DNA of 64,000 nt from NCBI GenBank assembly GCA_028866715.1, contig JAGWHO010000001.1:62001-126000 (forward strand). Reading direction: 5' to 3'. The notes beneath the pieces are model-generated. The model was not told where the DNA came from. It ran no database searches and worked only from the letters and a program-made list of their open reading frames with translations. The position numbers and the translations under genes were made by a program. Of this stretch, positions 7,586 to 15,809 are shown one piece after another; within the stretch, counting starts at the first letter, position 1, and every line of letters starts with the position of its first letter. Source of the DNA: Microcaldota archaeon (lineage in GTDB: Archaea; Micrarchaeota; Micrarchaeia; Micrarchaeales; Micrarchaeaceae).

Positions 7586-7611
7586 AGAACGATTTAGTGC
7601 TAAATCGTTCT
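7586..7611. promoter_or_regulatory. 26-base palindrome upstream of the DUF4143 ATPase promoter
   Basis: Two perfect 12-base arms (agaacgatttag and its complement) surround a 2-base centre. The palindrome ends 11 bases before a TATA-like tttaaata (about 7624-7631) that would drive the ATPase gene. It is placed as an operator for a dimeric repressor, possibly the HTH protein encoded after the ATPase. A terminator role is less likely because no T-rich run follows. Confidence 0.6.
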
Positions 7612-7661
7612 TCTTAAAGAAAGATTTAAATATGTGAATGCAGCTTATTAGAGTGATGAGC

Positions 7662-8924
7662 ATGGACGAATTCGAATTAAAGAACGCAATAAAGGAGCTC
7701 TTGGTGAGGTTCCATTCTTCGGAATTGCCTGACATTGTACACCGCGAGCTGAACTTCCAGGAATTTAAAAAGGTGAATAAGGTTATAGTCGTGATCGGGC
7801 CTAGGAGGGCAGGGAAGACGTTCGTTCTATATCAACTAATAAAGCGGCTTCTTGATAATGGCCATACGCTGAAAAGCATAGTTTACTTGAACTTCGAGGA
7901 CGAGAGGCTAGCGGAACTCAGGGCAGACCAGCTGGATCTGATATTAACCGCATATGGCGAACTCTATGGCGAGGGTAAACCTTTCTTGTTTCTTGACGAG
8001 ATACAAAACGTAACCGGTTGGGAGCGGTTTGTCAGGCGCCTAAACGACGAGAACTACAAGGTCTATGTCTCCGGATCAAATTCCAAATTGCTTAGCAAAG
8101 AGATTGCAACGTCGTTGAGGGGCAGAGACTATCCGGTCCAAGTTTTGCCGTTTTCGTTCAGGGAGTTCATAAACGTGAAGGGGATAAAGTTGGGAAAAGG
8201 CTGGGAGTTTGGCGCCAGCAAGACAAGAATAAGGAGGGCCTTTGACGAATATGCAGCACTGAGCGGATTCCCAGAGATAGTGTTGGAGAACAGGCTTGAC
8301 TTTGTTGATCAGTACTTCAAAACCATGCTCTTCCAAGATATAATAGAAAGGTACAGGATAACTAATACCGACCTGATGCGCCTCTTCATGCAGTTCCTTG
8401 CAAGACAGTATGGCTCGGATTACTCAATAAATAAATTCAACAACTTCGCAAAAAGCTCATCTTATAAGTCAAGCACCTCTACTGTCCAAAAATATTCGAA
8501 GATAGTCGAGGACATATACTTTTGCTTCTTTCTTAGGGCCAAACAGAGGTCTTTCAGGAAGGAATCTGCCTATTTGAAGAAGGTGTACCTTTTTGACCAT
8601 GGATTCATAAACTACTACGGCACAGAGGTCAATTCAGGCAGGCTACTGGAGAACATAGTCGCGATAGAACTTATGAGAAGAAAAGAGGCCCAGCTAAACT
8701 ACTATACTAATGGATTCGAATGCGACTTCATAACAAAAGAAAATTCCATACAGGTATGCCATACGATAAACGAAGGGAACAGGAAAAGGGAAATTAATGG
8801 CCTGATGGAGGCGCGCAAAAAGTTCGGCAACAAGCCGATTTTGATAACCTATGACCAGGAAAGTTGGTTTGGGGGGGTAAGAGGCGTGCCGATATGGAAG
8901 TGGCTTCTTGAAGATAAAAACTAG
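7662..8924 (+). CDS. AAA-type ATPase with DUF4143 domain (COG1373)
   Basis: The protein has Walker A GPRRAGKT at residues 46-53, a Walker B/LFLDEIQNVTGWERFV region, the sensor VYVSGSNSKLLSKEI and the arginine-rich TSLRGRDYPVQVLPFSFREF block. A DUF4143 domain follows, with a nuclease-like C-terminus (NYYTNGFECDFITKE). This family is common in archaea and DPANN and its role is not settled; association with mobile elements is frequent. The ATG at 7662 is preferred over the upstream ATG at 7638 because the TATA box at about 7624-7631 would start transcription downstream of 7638. A paralog lies at 48288-49589. Confidence 0.85.
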   Translation: MDEFELKNAIKELLVRFHSSELPDIVHRELNFQEFKKVNKVIVVIGPRRAGKTFVLYQLIKRLLDNGHTLKSIVYLNFEDERLAELRADQLDLILTAYGELYGEGKPFLFLDEIQNVTGWERFVRRLNDENYKVYVSGSNSKLLSKEIATSLRGRDYPVQVLPFSFREFINVKGIKLGKGWEFGASKTRIRRAFDEYAALSGFPEIVLENRLDFVDQYFKTMLFQDIIERYRITNTDLMRLFMQFLARQYGSDYSINKFNNFAKSSSYKSSTSTVQKYSKIVEDIYFCFFLRAKQRSFRKESAYLKKVYLFDHGFINYYGTEVNSGRLLENIVAIELMRRKEAQLNYYTNGFECDFITKENSIQVCHTINEGNRKREINGLMEARKKFGNKPILITYDQESWFGGVRGVPIWKWLLEDKN

Positions 8925-8932
8925 GTGGTAAA

Positions 8933-9136
8933 ATGCAGAAGAAGACGGAAAATGCGATGGCGCTAAGGGCAAAGAAAGCCGACAACGCAAGAATCCTGAG
9001 GGAGAACAGATTTTTTATAATCCGGAGCCTTATGCGGAAAAAGACCATAAGGGAGATCGCAAAAGAGATAGGAGTCTCTTCTTATTATGTGCTTTATGAT
9101 TATCTGGCAACAGGGTCAATACTGCATGACAATTAA
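8933..9136 (+). CDS. Small helix-turn-helix protein
   Basis: This 67-residue basic protein has a C-terminal HTH-like segment, FFIIRSLMRKKTIREIAKEIGVSSYYVLYDYL, with the pattern of a recognition helix after IREIAKEIGVS. The start follows an aggtggt ribosome site and is 8 bases after the stop of the DUF4143 ATPase gene, so the two are co-transcribed. It may repress the operon through the palindrome at 7586-7611, but this is inferred from position only. It meets a minus-strand gene 11 bases downstream. Confidence 0.68.
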   Translation: MQKKTENAMALRAKKADNARILRENRFFIIRSLMRKKTIREIAKEIGVSSYYVLYDYLATGSILHDN

Positions 9137-9147
9137 ATTGATATGCC

Positions 9148-9717
9148 TTACCCGAGCTGCGATGCGACACCGCACTCACTCAGGAAGGTCTGGTTACCCG
9201 ATATGTAGAGGTACTTGGGCTGTATCGTGGTGATCGGGGCGCCTGTGCTGTAGTTTATGTAAACGGTTGGCTCTCTTGCCATCGTGCCTGTGCAGTTGGA
9301 CAGCGCAGTTGTCGTGTAATTGCTTGACTTGCTGCCCAGGCCGTATTTAAGGAAGGTGCAGCTTGTCCTGTTTATTATGTAGAAGTCTATCGTGCTGGCG
9401 TTCCTGTGGCTGGTCCTGCTTCCCACTACGCTCTCTATTATCGCTGTTGAGCATCCGACAGTGCCGCTGAGCACAGTTCCGTTGTATGCTGTGGCAAAGA
9501 TTGCGACCCTTGGAGCAGTCTGGAAGCTGCTCTTGAATACTGAGAAGCTGCCGCTTGGGCTACCATTATTGCTAAGATAAAGTGCTACGCCTGCAGCTGC
9601 CACAGCAACTACTACAACTATTATTCCTATCGTCATGTATTGCTTTGAAGCGCGTTTATCATTCTTCTCGTTCGATGACAACTTATTTGTGTCCTTTGTC
9701 TTGGTGGTTGTGGCCAT
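9148..9717 (-). CDS. Single-pass membrane protein with extracellular domain, unknown
   Basis: A lysine-rich cytoplasmic N-terminus of about 26 residues is followed by one strong transmembrane helix (TIGIIVVVVAVAAAGVALYL, about 28-48) and a 140-residue outer domain. The outer domain carries N-x-S/T sites and four cysteines (GCSTAI, RTSCTFL, LSNCTGT, LSECGVA) that could form two disulfides. It is the last gene of a membrane-protein operon running 12434 to 9148. No known domain was recognised. Confidence 0.7.
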   Translation of the reverse strand: MATTTKTKDTNKLSSNEKNDKRASKQYMTIGIIVVVVAVAAAGVALYLSNNGSPSGSFSVFKSSFQTAPRVAIFATAYNGTVLSGTVGCSTAIIESVVGSRTSHRNASTIDFYIINRTSCTFLKYGLGSKSSNYTTTALSNCTGTMAREPTVYINYSTGAPITTIQPKYLYISGNQTFLSECGVASQLG

Positions 9718-9736
9718 ATGCTCGCCTAATCATTCT

Positions 9737-9976
9737 TTATTCCCATTCCTCTATTTTTAATATACCTATTTTAATCAGATAGCTTAATGATAGTGCCGCA
9801 CATACAGATATGGCTATGATACCTAACTCGAGAAGGAAGTACGCGAGAATCGCATTCTGGAACGTGTTTATCACAGAGGGTATAATGCTCATGTAAGTGA
9901 AAATCGCCATGCCTGTAAGCAGGCCGACTATGTAGCTTATTGTAGAGACTAATATTTTATGAGTATCCGCCTTCAT
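9737..9976 (-). CDS. Small integral membrane protein, two to three helices
   Basis: Starting at the ATG at 9976 (MKADTHKILVSTISYIVGLL), the protein has about 79 residues with two clear hydrophobic segments (about 7-27 and 40-66). That ATG overlaps the upstream gene's TGA as ATGA, the reason it is chosen over a longer in-frame start at 10000. It was not recognised. Together with the next gene upstream it may form a small membrane complex serving the large protein encoded at 10320-12434. Confidence 0.65.
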   Translation of the reverse strand: MKADTHKILVSTISYIVGLLTGMAIFTYMSIIPSVINTFQNAILAYFLLELGIIAISVCAALSLSYLIKIGILKIEEWE

Positions 9977-10254
9977 GGTATCACAGTTGCGAACAGCCAA
10001 ACTAAGATCATTGAGAGGATAACAAAAGAGAATATACCGGAGAGCATGATGCGCTTTGTTCTGATCTCGGACATGCCTATGTAAGCCCAGAAAGATATAA
10101 GGAAAACCGCAAGGATGAATGTGTAATTAAAAACATACATTTTATGGAGGCTGTAGAACGAGTAATTGTATAGGATTGTTGTGAAAGCGATATAGGAAAC
10201 CCCTATAAGCAGCGCAAGTGTAAAAATCGCCATTGAGAGCTTAAACTTATTCAT
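9973..10254 (-). CDS. Small integral membrane protein, three helices
   Basis: The 93-residue, very hydrophobic protein has three probable transmembrane helices (about 7-27, 42-60 and 70-91) separated by short loops (YNYSFYSLHKM, SEIRTKRIM). It is translationally coupled to the following gene by a 4-base overlap and lies 65 bases after the stop of the 700-residue membrane protein, without its own visible promoter. No family was recognised. Confidence 0.65.
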   Translation of the reverse strand: MNKFKLSMAIFTLALLIGVSYIAFTTILYNYSFYSLHKMYVFNYTFILAVFLISFWAYIGMSEIRTKRIMLSGIFSFVILSMILVWLFATVIP

Positions 10255-10319
10255 CTTTATTCACGCTTGTGGCTATTCGTTTGCTCTTGGTATGCTAGGG
10301 ATTATGGATTTGGGGGGCA

Positions 10320-12434
10320 TTATTTGGCGGAGAATATGGCTCCAAGCGGGCAGTTACCTCCGGATATCGCAGCGCCGCTCACATGCAGTACAGTGCCGTA
10401 CATGCCGGCATATATTATGCTGCTGTTCTGGCCTGGTTCTACCTGTATGACAGGCTTCATCGATGACAATACGCTTGGGTAGCAGTCTGTGCCAGCCATC
10501 GACCTGTTCGATGACGAGAGGCACGATATGCCTGATACGGAAAGCGTTGTCACGATAGTATTCTGCGTTGCGAACTGGCTCTTGAGAGCGTTTACGCATG
10601 ACGCTGTTGCGGTCGTGTTCGCAGCGCTTGTGTTGTATGCTATGAACACGGAATGGCTTCCGTGGACCGCGCCAAGGAATCCTGAGAACGGAAGGAACTG
10701 GTTGGCTGCAGACGCTGATGTGAATGTTAGGACAGCATATATTACGACTATGATCGACAGAGCTATGAACAGCAGGTCCCATGCGCGCTTGACGCCATGG
10801 TGCATGTGTATCCTCTGCCTGCGCTTCAATCTGTGGTATGTAAGCATGTAGAATATGCCGACAAGGACTATGCCTATTATCAACGATAGGATAGCTGCAT
10901 AAGCCGGAGCGGTTCCGTTCCTTGATGCTATGCTTGCTGAACCTCCTGCAAGCATCGCAGTGACTATGCCTCCGTCTATGGACTTGACAAGAGAGGGCAG
11001 GTCAAGCGCAGGTCCCGAGAGGCTCACCTGGTTGCTTATGCCCTGCAGCTGCCTGAGCAGCGCAGGGAGCTGGGTCGCGTTGACGACGCCGTTGAGCTTC
11101 ATGTTTATCTGCTGCTCCTGCAAGGCGAGCGCGCCTATGTACGGCGGCACAGTCCTGTAGTTGAGCTGCTCTACGGTTATCTTGGCCGTGTTGTTCTGCG
11201 CAAGGTTGTAAACAGGCTGGTAAAGAGCCTTGACCTTCGTGTATATCCTTGTCGTGTTCGTAAGCGCCGCATTGAGGGTCTTGTTCGCATACGACAGGTT
11301 CAGCGAAGCGCCTGAGCCCTTGACAGACGCGTATATGGCCTGCAGGTTCCTCAATGATGTTGAGAGCGATGCGTTGGTTGTCTTGTTCGTTAGCGCTATG
11401 ACATTAGTGACAAGCGCATTGTACTGCGGCGTTATCGTCTTTATGTACGCGCCGAATGTCGCATTTTGCTGCTGCGTCGCGAACACGCTCAGATAGCTGT
11501 GCGCCAGAGTCGATGAGTTCAACGCCTCTGCATATGCGCTGTATCCCGAGATAGGCAGGTTGTCAAGCTGTATTAGCGTCTGGTTGAGCTTGTTTATCGC
11601 TGTATAGTTGAATGTAAGCTGGTTGCAGTATCCGCTGCCGCCGTTGGCTACGACGCAGTACCACGGCTGGTCCGATGGCGTGGCAGTATAGACGCAGTTC
11701 TGCAGCTCAGCGAGGGAGAAGTTCGCAGGCAGCGGGAATATAGGGTTCTGGCCGAGCGCAGAAGCCGTGCCTATCGATGTCTGGACGCTGGAGAGCAATG
11801 TGTCGATCTGCGAGTACAGGTTGCTTTGGTTTACGTTCTTGAGCGCGTTGAAATATGTGTTGTAGCTGTTGTTCAGCGTTGTGTAATTGACAGAGAAGTT
11901 CATTATCCCTACAGCAAACGGGTAGGTAGGACCGCCTGACTGGCCTAGCACGTAGTTGCATGCTGGGACTGTCCTGCACGAGAAGCAGTTGTTCGCGTAT
12001 GTGCAGCCTCCAACAGGGTTGCTGAGGCCGGTCTCTATCATGCAGTCGTTAAGCGTTCCCTGGCCGCTCTTGACGAACGTAGTCATGAGCGTGTTGAGGG
12101 TGTTGAACGTAGTTGCATTGGGATAGTATTGCGCAACAAGGAACGGCGTGAGCGGTGGCTGGATCTGAGATGTGTTGAGCAGTATCGCCGGCTTTGACGT
12201 GAAGTTGAATATGACATACTTGTACTGGCCTCCGACCTGCATGATTATGTAATGGCCAGAGCCTAGAGACTGGTTGTAGAATGTTGCGTTGGCAACCACG
12301 CCTATGGGCACGTATTGCGATACAAACGAGGATTGCGATGATGACAGCGTGGTAGATGTCGCAGTTGCAAAAGACGCGGCAGGAACAACGGAAAGCATAA
12401 GCACGGCTAAGAGGGTAAATACATTCATCTTCAT
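10320..12434 (-). CDS. Large exported membrane protein, unknown
   Basis: From the ATG at 12434 the protein is about 704 residues. It has a signal peptide (MKMNVFTLLAVLMLSVVPAASF), a long Asn/Gln/Thr-rich outer region with many glycosylation sites and paired cysteines (GGCTYANNCFSCRTVPAC), a helical segment, and two transmembrane helices near residues 510 and 555 separated by a basic cytoplasmic loop (YHRLKRRQRIHMHHGVKRAW). A final outer domain contains four more cysteines. The start is supported by a ctttataaag TATA box (about 12468-12477) and ggtgcgat before the ATG. It heads a four-gene membrane operon. Confidence 0.72.
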   Translation of the reverse strand: MKMNVFTLLAVLMLSVVPAASFATATSTTLSSSQSSFVSQYVPIGVVANATFYNQSLGSGHYIIMQVGGQYKYVIFNFTSKPAILLNTSQIQPPLTPFLVAQYYPNATTFNTLNTLMTTFVKSGQGTLNDCMIETGLSNPVGGCTYANNCFSCRTVPACNYVLGQSGGPTYPFAVGIMNFSVNYTTLNNSYNTYFNALKNVNQSNLYSQIDTLLSSVQTSIGTASALGQNPIFPLPANFSLAELQNCVYTATPSDQPWYCVVANGGSGYCNQLTFNYTAINKLNQTLIQLDNLPISGYSAYAEALNSSTLAHSYLSVFATQQQNATFGAYIKTITPQYNALVTNVIALTNKTTNASLSTSLRNLQAIYASVKGSGASLNLSYANKTLNAALTNTTRIYTKVKALYQPVYNLAQNNTAKITVEQLNYRTVPPYIGALALQEQQINMKLNGVVNATQLPALLRQLQGISNQVSLSGPALDLPSLVKSIDGGIVTAMLAGGSASIASRNGTAPAYAAILSLIIGIVLVGIFYMLTYHRLKRRQRIHMHHGVKRAWDLLFIALSIIVVIYAVLTFTSASAANQFLPFSGFLGAVHGSHSVFIAYNTSAANTTATASCVNALKSQFATQNTIVTTLSVSGISCLSSSNRSMAGTDCYPSVLSSMKPVIQVEPGQNSSIIYAGMYGTVLHVSGAAISGGNCPLGAIFSAK

Positions 12435-12605
12435 GGATCGCACCGAATCAGTATCTATTGTATGCAAATCTTTATAAAGATAATGCAGATACTTGGGCTT
12501 TCCCTACTGGGAAATTACGACGACATGACGCATAGGTATGGCTCTTTTGAATTTAAAAGAAAAGGAAGAGAAATTAAAATATAAAAAGAAGAAGAAAAAG
12601 AAAGG

Positions 12606-12628
12606 GGCAACCCGATTAGTGGGTTGCC
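12606..12628 (-). terminator. S-layer gene terminator hairpin containing the stop codon
   Basis: On the minus strand an 8-base stem (ggcaaccc with gggttgcc) encloses the loop actaatc, and the TAA stop of the S-layer gene lies in that loop. The next 60 bases are strongly pyrimidine- and T-rich (complement of 12546-12605), as in archaeal U-tract termination. Confidence 0.75.
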
Positions 12629-15615
12629 GCGTACAGCTGCTGTATGAACGCGTTGGCTGCTGCCGTTGTCTGGTTCGCTGTGTAGCCTGCCACCAGTATC
12701 CTGTTCGTTCCGTACGCCTGGTCTACCTGCATCGTTGGTGATGCTGAGACGTTGTACGCGCTCTGCAACTGCTGCGAGAGCGTGTTGACGTATCCGGATC
12801 CTACGAGGATCAGGTTGCTGCCTGCGTTGGCCTGCGAGTCCAGTACTACGAGCGGCGTCTTCGTAATGTTCTTCAGCAATACCGGTGTTGTCGCTGTTGT
12901 TACGGATGGGGTTGCTGTTATGTTGTTTATTCCGGATATTGTGTACGTTGAGCCTGCTCCCAGAGCGATCGTCGCATTGACTTTGCCGATCGAGACGTTA
13001 GCGATGTTGGTTGTTGCGCCAACTGCGTACGGTCCGTACAGCTTGCGTGTCGTTGTCGGCGTAGCTGAACCAGCTGTGCCTACTGCGATCTGCAGCGTGT
13101 CTACGCTCTTTGCGATGTTGAACGTATCGCTTGTAGCGCCGATCGTCGCGACCTTGGTACCACGCTCAGTCCTGAATCCCTGCACAGCGTTGAGCGACAC
13201 ACCGTTCGTCGACATATATGTGACGTTTGCGTGCGTTCCCGTTATGGAGTAGTTCAGGTTGAACAGCGGCGATGCACCAACTCCACCTGTGGAGTTGAAG
13301 ATTCCGATCGTCAACTGGTCCTGGGCGTTGGTGTTTGTCGGTACAGATATCTCGTTCACTGAGAACTGGAAGTACTGACCTACGCTACCTGCTCCCGGGC
13401 TTGCTGCTGTCGGGGTTATCACCGAGTTCGGGGACAACGAGAATGACGTTGTCGGGTTGCCGTTCTGCTGGTTGTAGACCGCGTTGACCGTAGCTCCCTG
13501 CAATGCTAGCGTCTGGAATACCTGGCCGCTCTGTGTGTACAGAACACCTGGGTTCGAGTTCACCAAGCTTGCGAGCAACAGGACGTTACCGCCTGCAATT
13601 GCTGCGTTAGGACCTCCGAACACGTTGACTGTTATCGTTCCCGGAAGTGCCCTGCTCAGCCTTATGGACGTTATGTTGAAGAAGTTCGTCCCAAGTATCG
13701 CGTTTGCCGTGTTCGCTGTGAACGTGACAGACGCTGATGTTGCTGATGATGCCGTGTTGCTTGTGTAACCCGTGAGCGTTACTGTAAGCGGGTTCGTGGA
13801 TGTTATCCAGTTACCACTTACTACGTTAGCGTTGCCGCCGTTATATATGACGTTTACGCTGTTGAAGCTCACTAGAGGGCCACCACCTCCCAAGCTGTTG
13901 TCTGTGCTCACCAGAGTGTTGCCGAACTCGTTCAGCTTATACGGCGTGAGCAAGAACTGCACGCTGCCGCTTGTCTGACCCGAGTATGTGAATGCGTTCG
14001 GTATCTGGCTTGTCGCTGTCAACAGCTGGCCTGGCTCTGTTATGTTGGTTATTGAGAGCTTTGCCGCAGAAACTGCGGAACCAGCGTTGGTGTACTGCAA
14101 CGAACCTGATGTCGTAGTCGTCACTGTGACTGGGTCGAAGTTCGCTGCTGAGAGCGTGTCTCCGAGGAACGTCACCTTGAATGCCTGCGGGTTCTGCACG
14201 AAGTAGAACGACTGGCCTGGTGACAGGTTTGTCGGTGTAGCGTTGTACAGGACTATCGACTGAAGCGCCTGAGCGTTTGCAGCTGAAGACGAGGTTGTGT
14301 TCGTCCACAGTATCTCAGCGATCCAGCCCGGGTTCGTCGTGACGTTGAATGCCTGTCCGTTCGTCACGTTGAACACGTTCGTGTATGCCTGCAGTTTCGC
14401 GTACTTCGCGTACTGGTAGTAACCTGCGAATGTGTTGTTCACCTTTACGAACACGTTCTTGTTCGATACGTTGAACTTCACCGTGTTGCCCGGGTAGACT
14501 GTCGACGTGTTTGTCAACTTGCCCTGGTAGTAGATTGCCAGCGCTGCCGGTGAGACACCTGCGCTTGTTGCCTGACCCAAGTCCTGCAACTGCACTGTGA
14601 AGTTACCTGTTGTCAGGTTGTGGCCTACATATACAGTAGTAACTGCTGTGGATGAAGCTGCAAGCTGCAACTTACCACCTGCTACTGTGTTGGCAGATCC
14701 GACTGTTGCGCCGCCATAACCACCTATTACTGTCCAGTTCTGGCCCAAGAGCTTAATCTGCGCTCCGAGAGACTTCTGGAAGTGGCTTGAACCTGATGCG
14801 CCAGATGCGTTCGCGTTGAACTGAATCGGCTTTGCGAACGTTGCCTGGTATGCTCCGCCTGCATCGAATACCTGGAAGCCTGTTGGCTGTCCTGATACGA
14901 GGTTCTGGTTGTATACCGGGAATCCTGTGAGCCAGAGGTTTTCTGTTTCACCTACTGCGCCCCAGTTGCTTGCAAGGGACGAGAACTGCGTTGGAGTTAT
15001 CTGCAGCAGGTTGTCGCTCTTTCCTGAGGTGAATGTCGTGTATGACACACCGCCTCCGTTAGATGTTGCTGTAACTGTTGTAGTTACAGGAACGAATCCG
15101 ACTGCTGTGTACGGCGATGCTGCCGGAGACAGTGAGATGCCTGTGTTCTCAGGGTTTGCGTACTGTCCGTTGCCCTGTATTCCCTTTGTCGAAGAGACTG
15201 AACCGAGGGTTATTCCTCCGTTGAGCACTGATCCGATCAGGGTTGTGAACGCGTATGTTCCCGCTGTCGAACCGACTGAACCTGACTCGTTGAGCCAGAC
15301 CTGCTGGTTGGATAGAGTGTACGATGGATTTGAGACAGCAACCTTGAGGACCTTGCTTGCCTGTGTTGCGTTGACTGACGCTGTCACCGGAACGCTTGTG
15401 AAAGCAAGGTTGCCGATTGCCGCAGCGATGTTTGCCGCAGCGACGCCGTCTGACGCCTTAGCGTTTGATCCGACTACGACCTGGACTACTGGTTGTCCGC
15501 TTGTGCTTATTACAGGCACATTCTGGAATGTGACCGAGCTGAATGCCAGTCCTGAACCGATTATAGCCGCGCCTGCGACTACTGAAGCTATCTTTCTAAC
15601 GCTTAGGCTTTTCAT
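12616..15615 (-). CDS. S-layer protein
   Basis: The protein is about 999 residues from the ATG at 15615 (MKSLSVRKIASVVAGAAIIGSG), with a signal sequence like that of Methanococcus S-layer proteins. A repetitive Thr/Ser/Asn/Gly-rich body follows, with many N-x-S/T sites and almost no cysteine. The C-terminal domain (PLVVLDSQANAGSNLILVGSGYVNTL, then TNRILVAGYTANQT) matches the LVLVG-type S-layer C domain. It should form the main surface lattice. A strong TATA box, an aggtg ribosome site 5 bases before the ATG and a good terminator point to very high expression of a single-gene unit. The exact family is inferred by eye. Confidence 0.88.
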   Translation of the reverse strand: MKSLSVRKIASVVAGAAIIGSGLAFSSVTFQNVPVISTSGQPVVQVVVGSNAKASDGVAAANIAAAIGNLAFTSVPVTASVNATQASKVLKVAVSNPSYTLSNQQVWLNESGSVGSTAGTYAFTTLIGSVLNGGITLGSVSSTKGIQGNGQYANPENTGISLSPAASPYTAVGFVPVTTTVTATSNGGGVSYTTFTSGKSDNLLQITPTQFSSLASNWGAVGETENLWLTGFPVYNQNLVSGQPTGFQVFDAGGAYQATFAKPIQFNANASGASGSSHFQKSLGAQIKLLGQNWTVIGGYGGATVGSANTVAGGKLQLAASSTAVTTVYVGHNLTTGNFTVQLQDLGQATSAGVSPAALAIYYQGKLTNTSTVYPGNTVKFNVSNKNVFVKVNNTFAGYYQYAKYAKLQAYTNVFNVTNGQAFNVTTNPGWIAEILWTNTTSSSAANAQALQSIVLYNATPTNLSPGQSFYFVQNPQAFKVTFLGDTLSAANFDPVTVTTTTSGSLQYTNAGSAVSAAKLSITNITEPGQLLTATSQIPNAFTYSGQTSGSVQFLLTPYKLNEFGNTLVSTDNSLGGGGPLVSFNSVNVIYNGGNANVVSGNWITSTNPLTVTLTGYTSNTASSATSASVTFTANTANAILGTNFFNITSIRLSRALPGTITVNVFGGPNAAIAGGNVLLLASLVNSNPGVLYTQSGQVFQTLALQGATVNAVYNQQNGNPTTSFSLSPNSVITPTAASPGAGSVGQYFQFSVNEISVPTNTNAQDQLTIGIFNSTGGVGASPLFNLNYSITGTHANVTYMSTNGVSLNAVQGFRTERGTKVATIGATSDTFNIAKSVDTLQIAVGTAGSATPTTTRKLYGPYAVGATTNIANVSIGKVNATIALGAGSTYTISGINNITATPSVTTATTPVLLKNITKTPLVVLDSQANAGSNLILVGSGYVNTLSQQLQSAYNVSASPTMQVDQAYGTNRILVAGYTANQTTAAANAFIQQLYAATH

Positions 15616-15620
15616 CAATA

Positions 15621-15660
15621 CACCTATTGGTAATGGCTACGAAACCAACCTATAAAAGGC
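15621..15660 (-). promoter_or_regulatory. Strong promoter and ribosome site of the S-layer gene
   Basis: On the minus strand a TATA box ccttttatagg (15650-15660) is followed about 25 bases later by a short leader containing aataggtg (15621-15628), whose aggtg lies 5 bases before the ATG at 15615. The layout fits a highly expressed archaeal gene with a short, ribosome-site-bearing leader. Confidence 0.7.
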
Positions 15661-15726
15661 TTCCCTTGATGGCGACCCTGACCATGCCAAGCTTATAAAT
15701 TACTTAAGCAGTAATAGTAGAGAGGC

Positions 15727-15797
15727 GCCAGGATGGCAGATCGGCTATGCGTCCGCCTGCAGAGCGGAAAAGGGGGGTTCAATTCCCTCTCCTGGCT
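15727..15797 (+). tRNA. tRNA-Cys (anticodon GCA)
   Basis: The tRNA folds completely: acceptor GCCAGGA with TCCTGGC, anticodon stem TCCGC/GCGGA with loop CTGCAGA (anticodon GCA), T arm GGGGG-TTCAATT-CCCTC, and discriminator U as expected for cysteine. No intron and no encoded CCA. A TATA box (ttataaat, about 15691-15698) lies about 30 bases upstream. Confidence 0.94.
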
Positions 15798-15809
15798 TCT
15801 TCTGATTGC

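Noticed and set aside
12752-15655. Long plus-strand ORFs opposite the S-layer gene
   Set aside because: They are antisense shadows caused by the codon bias of the highly expressed S-layer gene and have no promoters or recognisable domains.
15747-15809. N-terminal extension of the permease reading frame
   Set aside because: The extension is read through the tRNA-Cys gene; the ATG at 15810 gives the normal family N-terminus.
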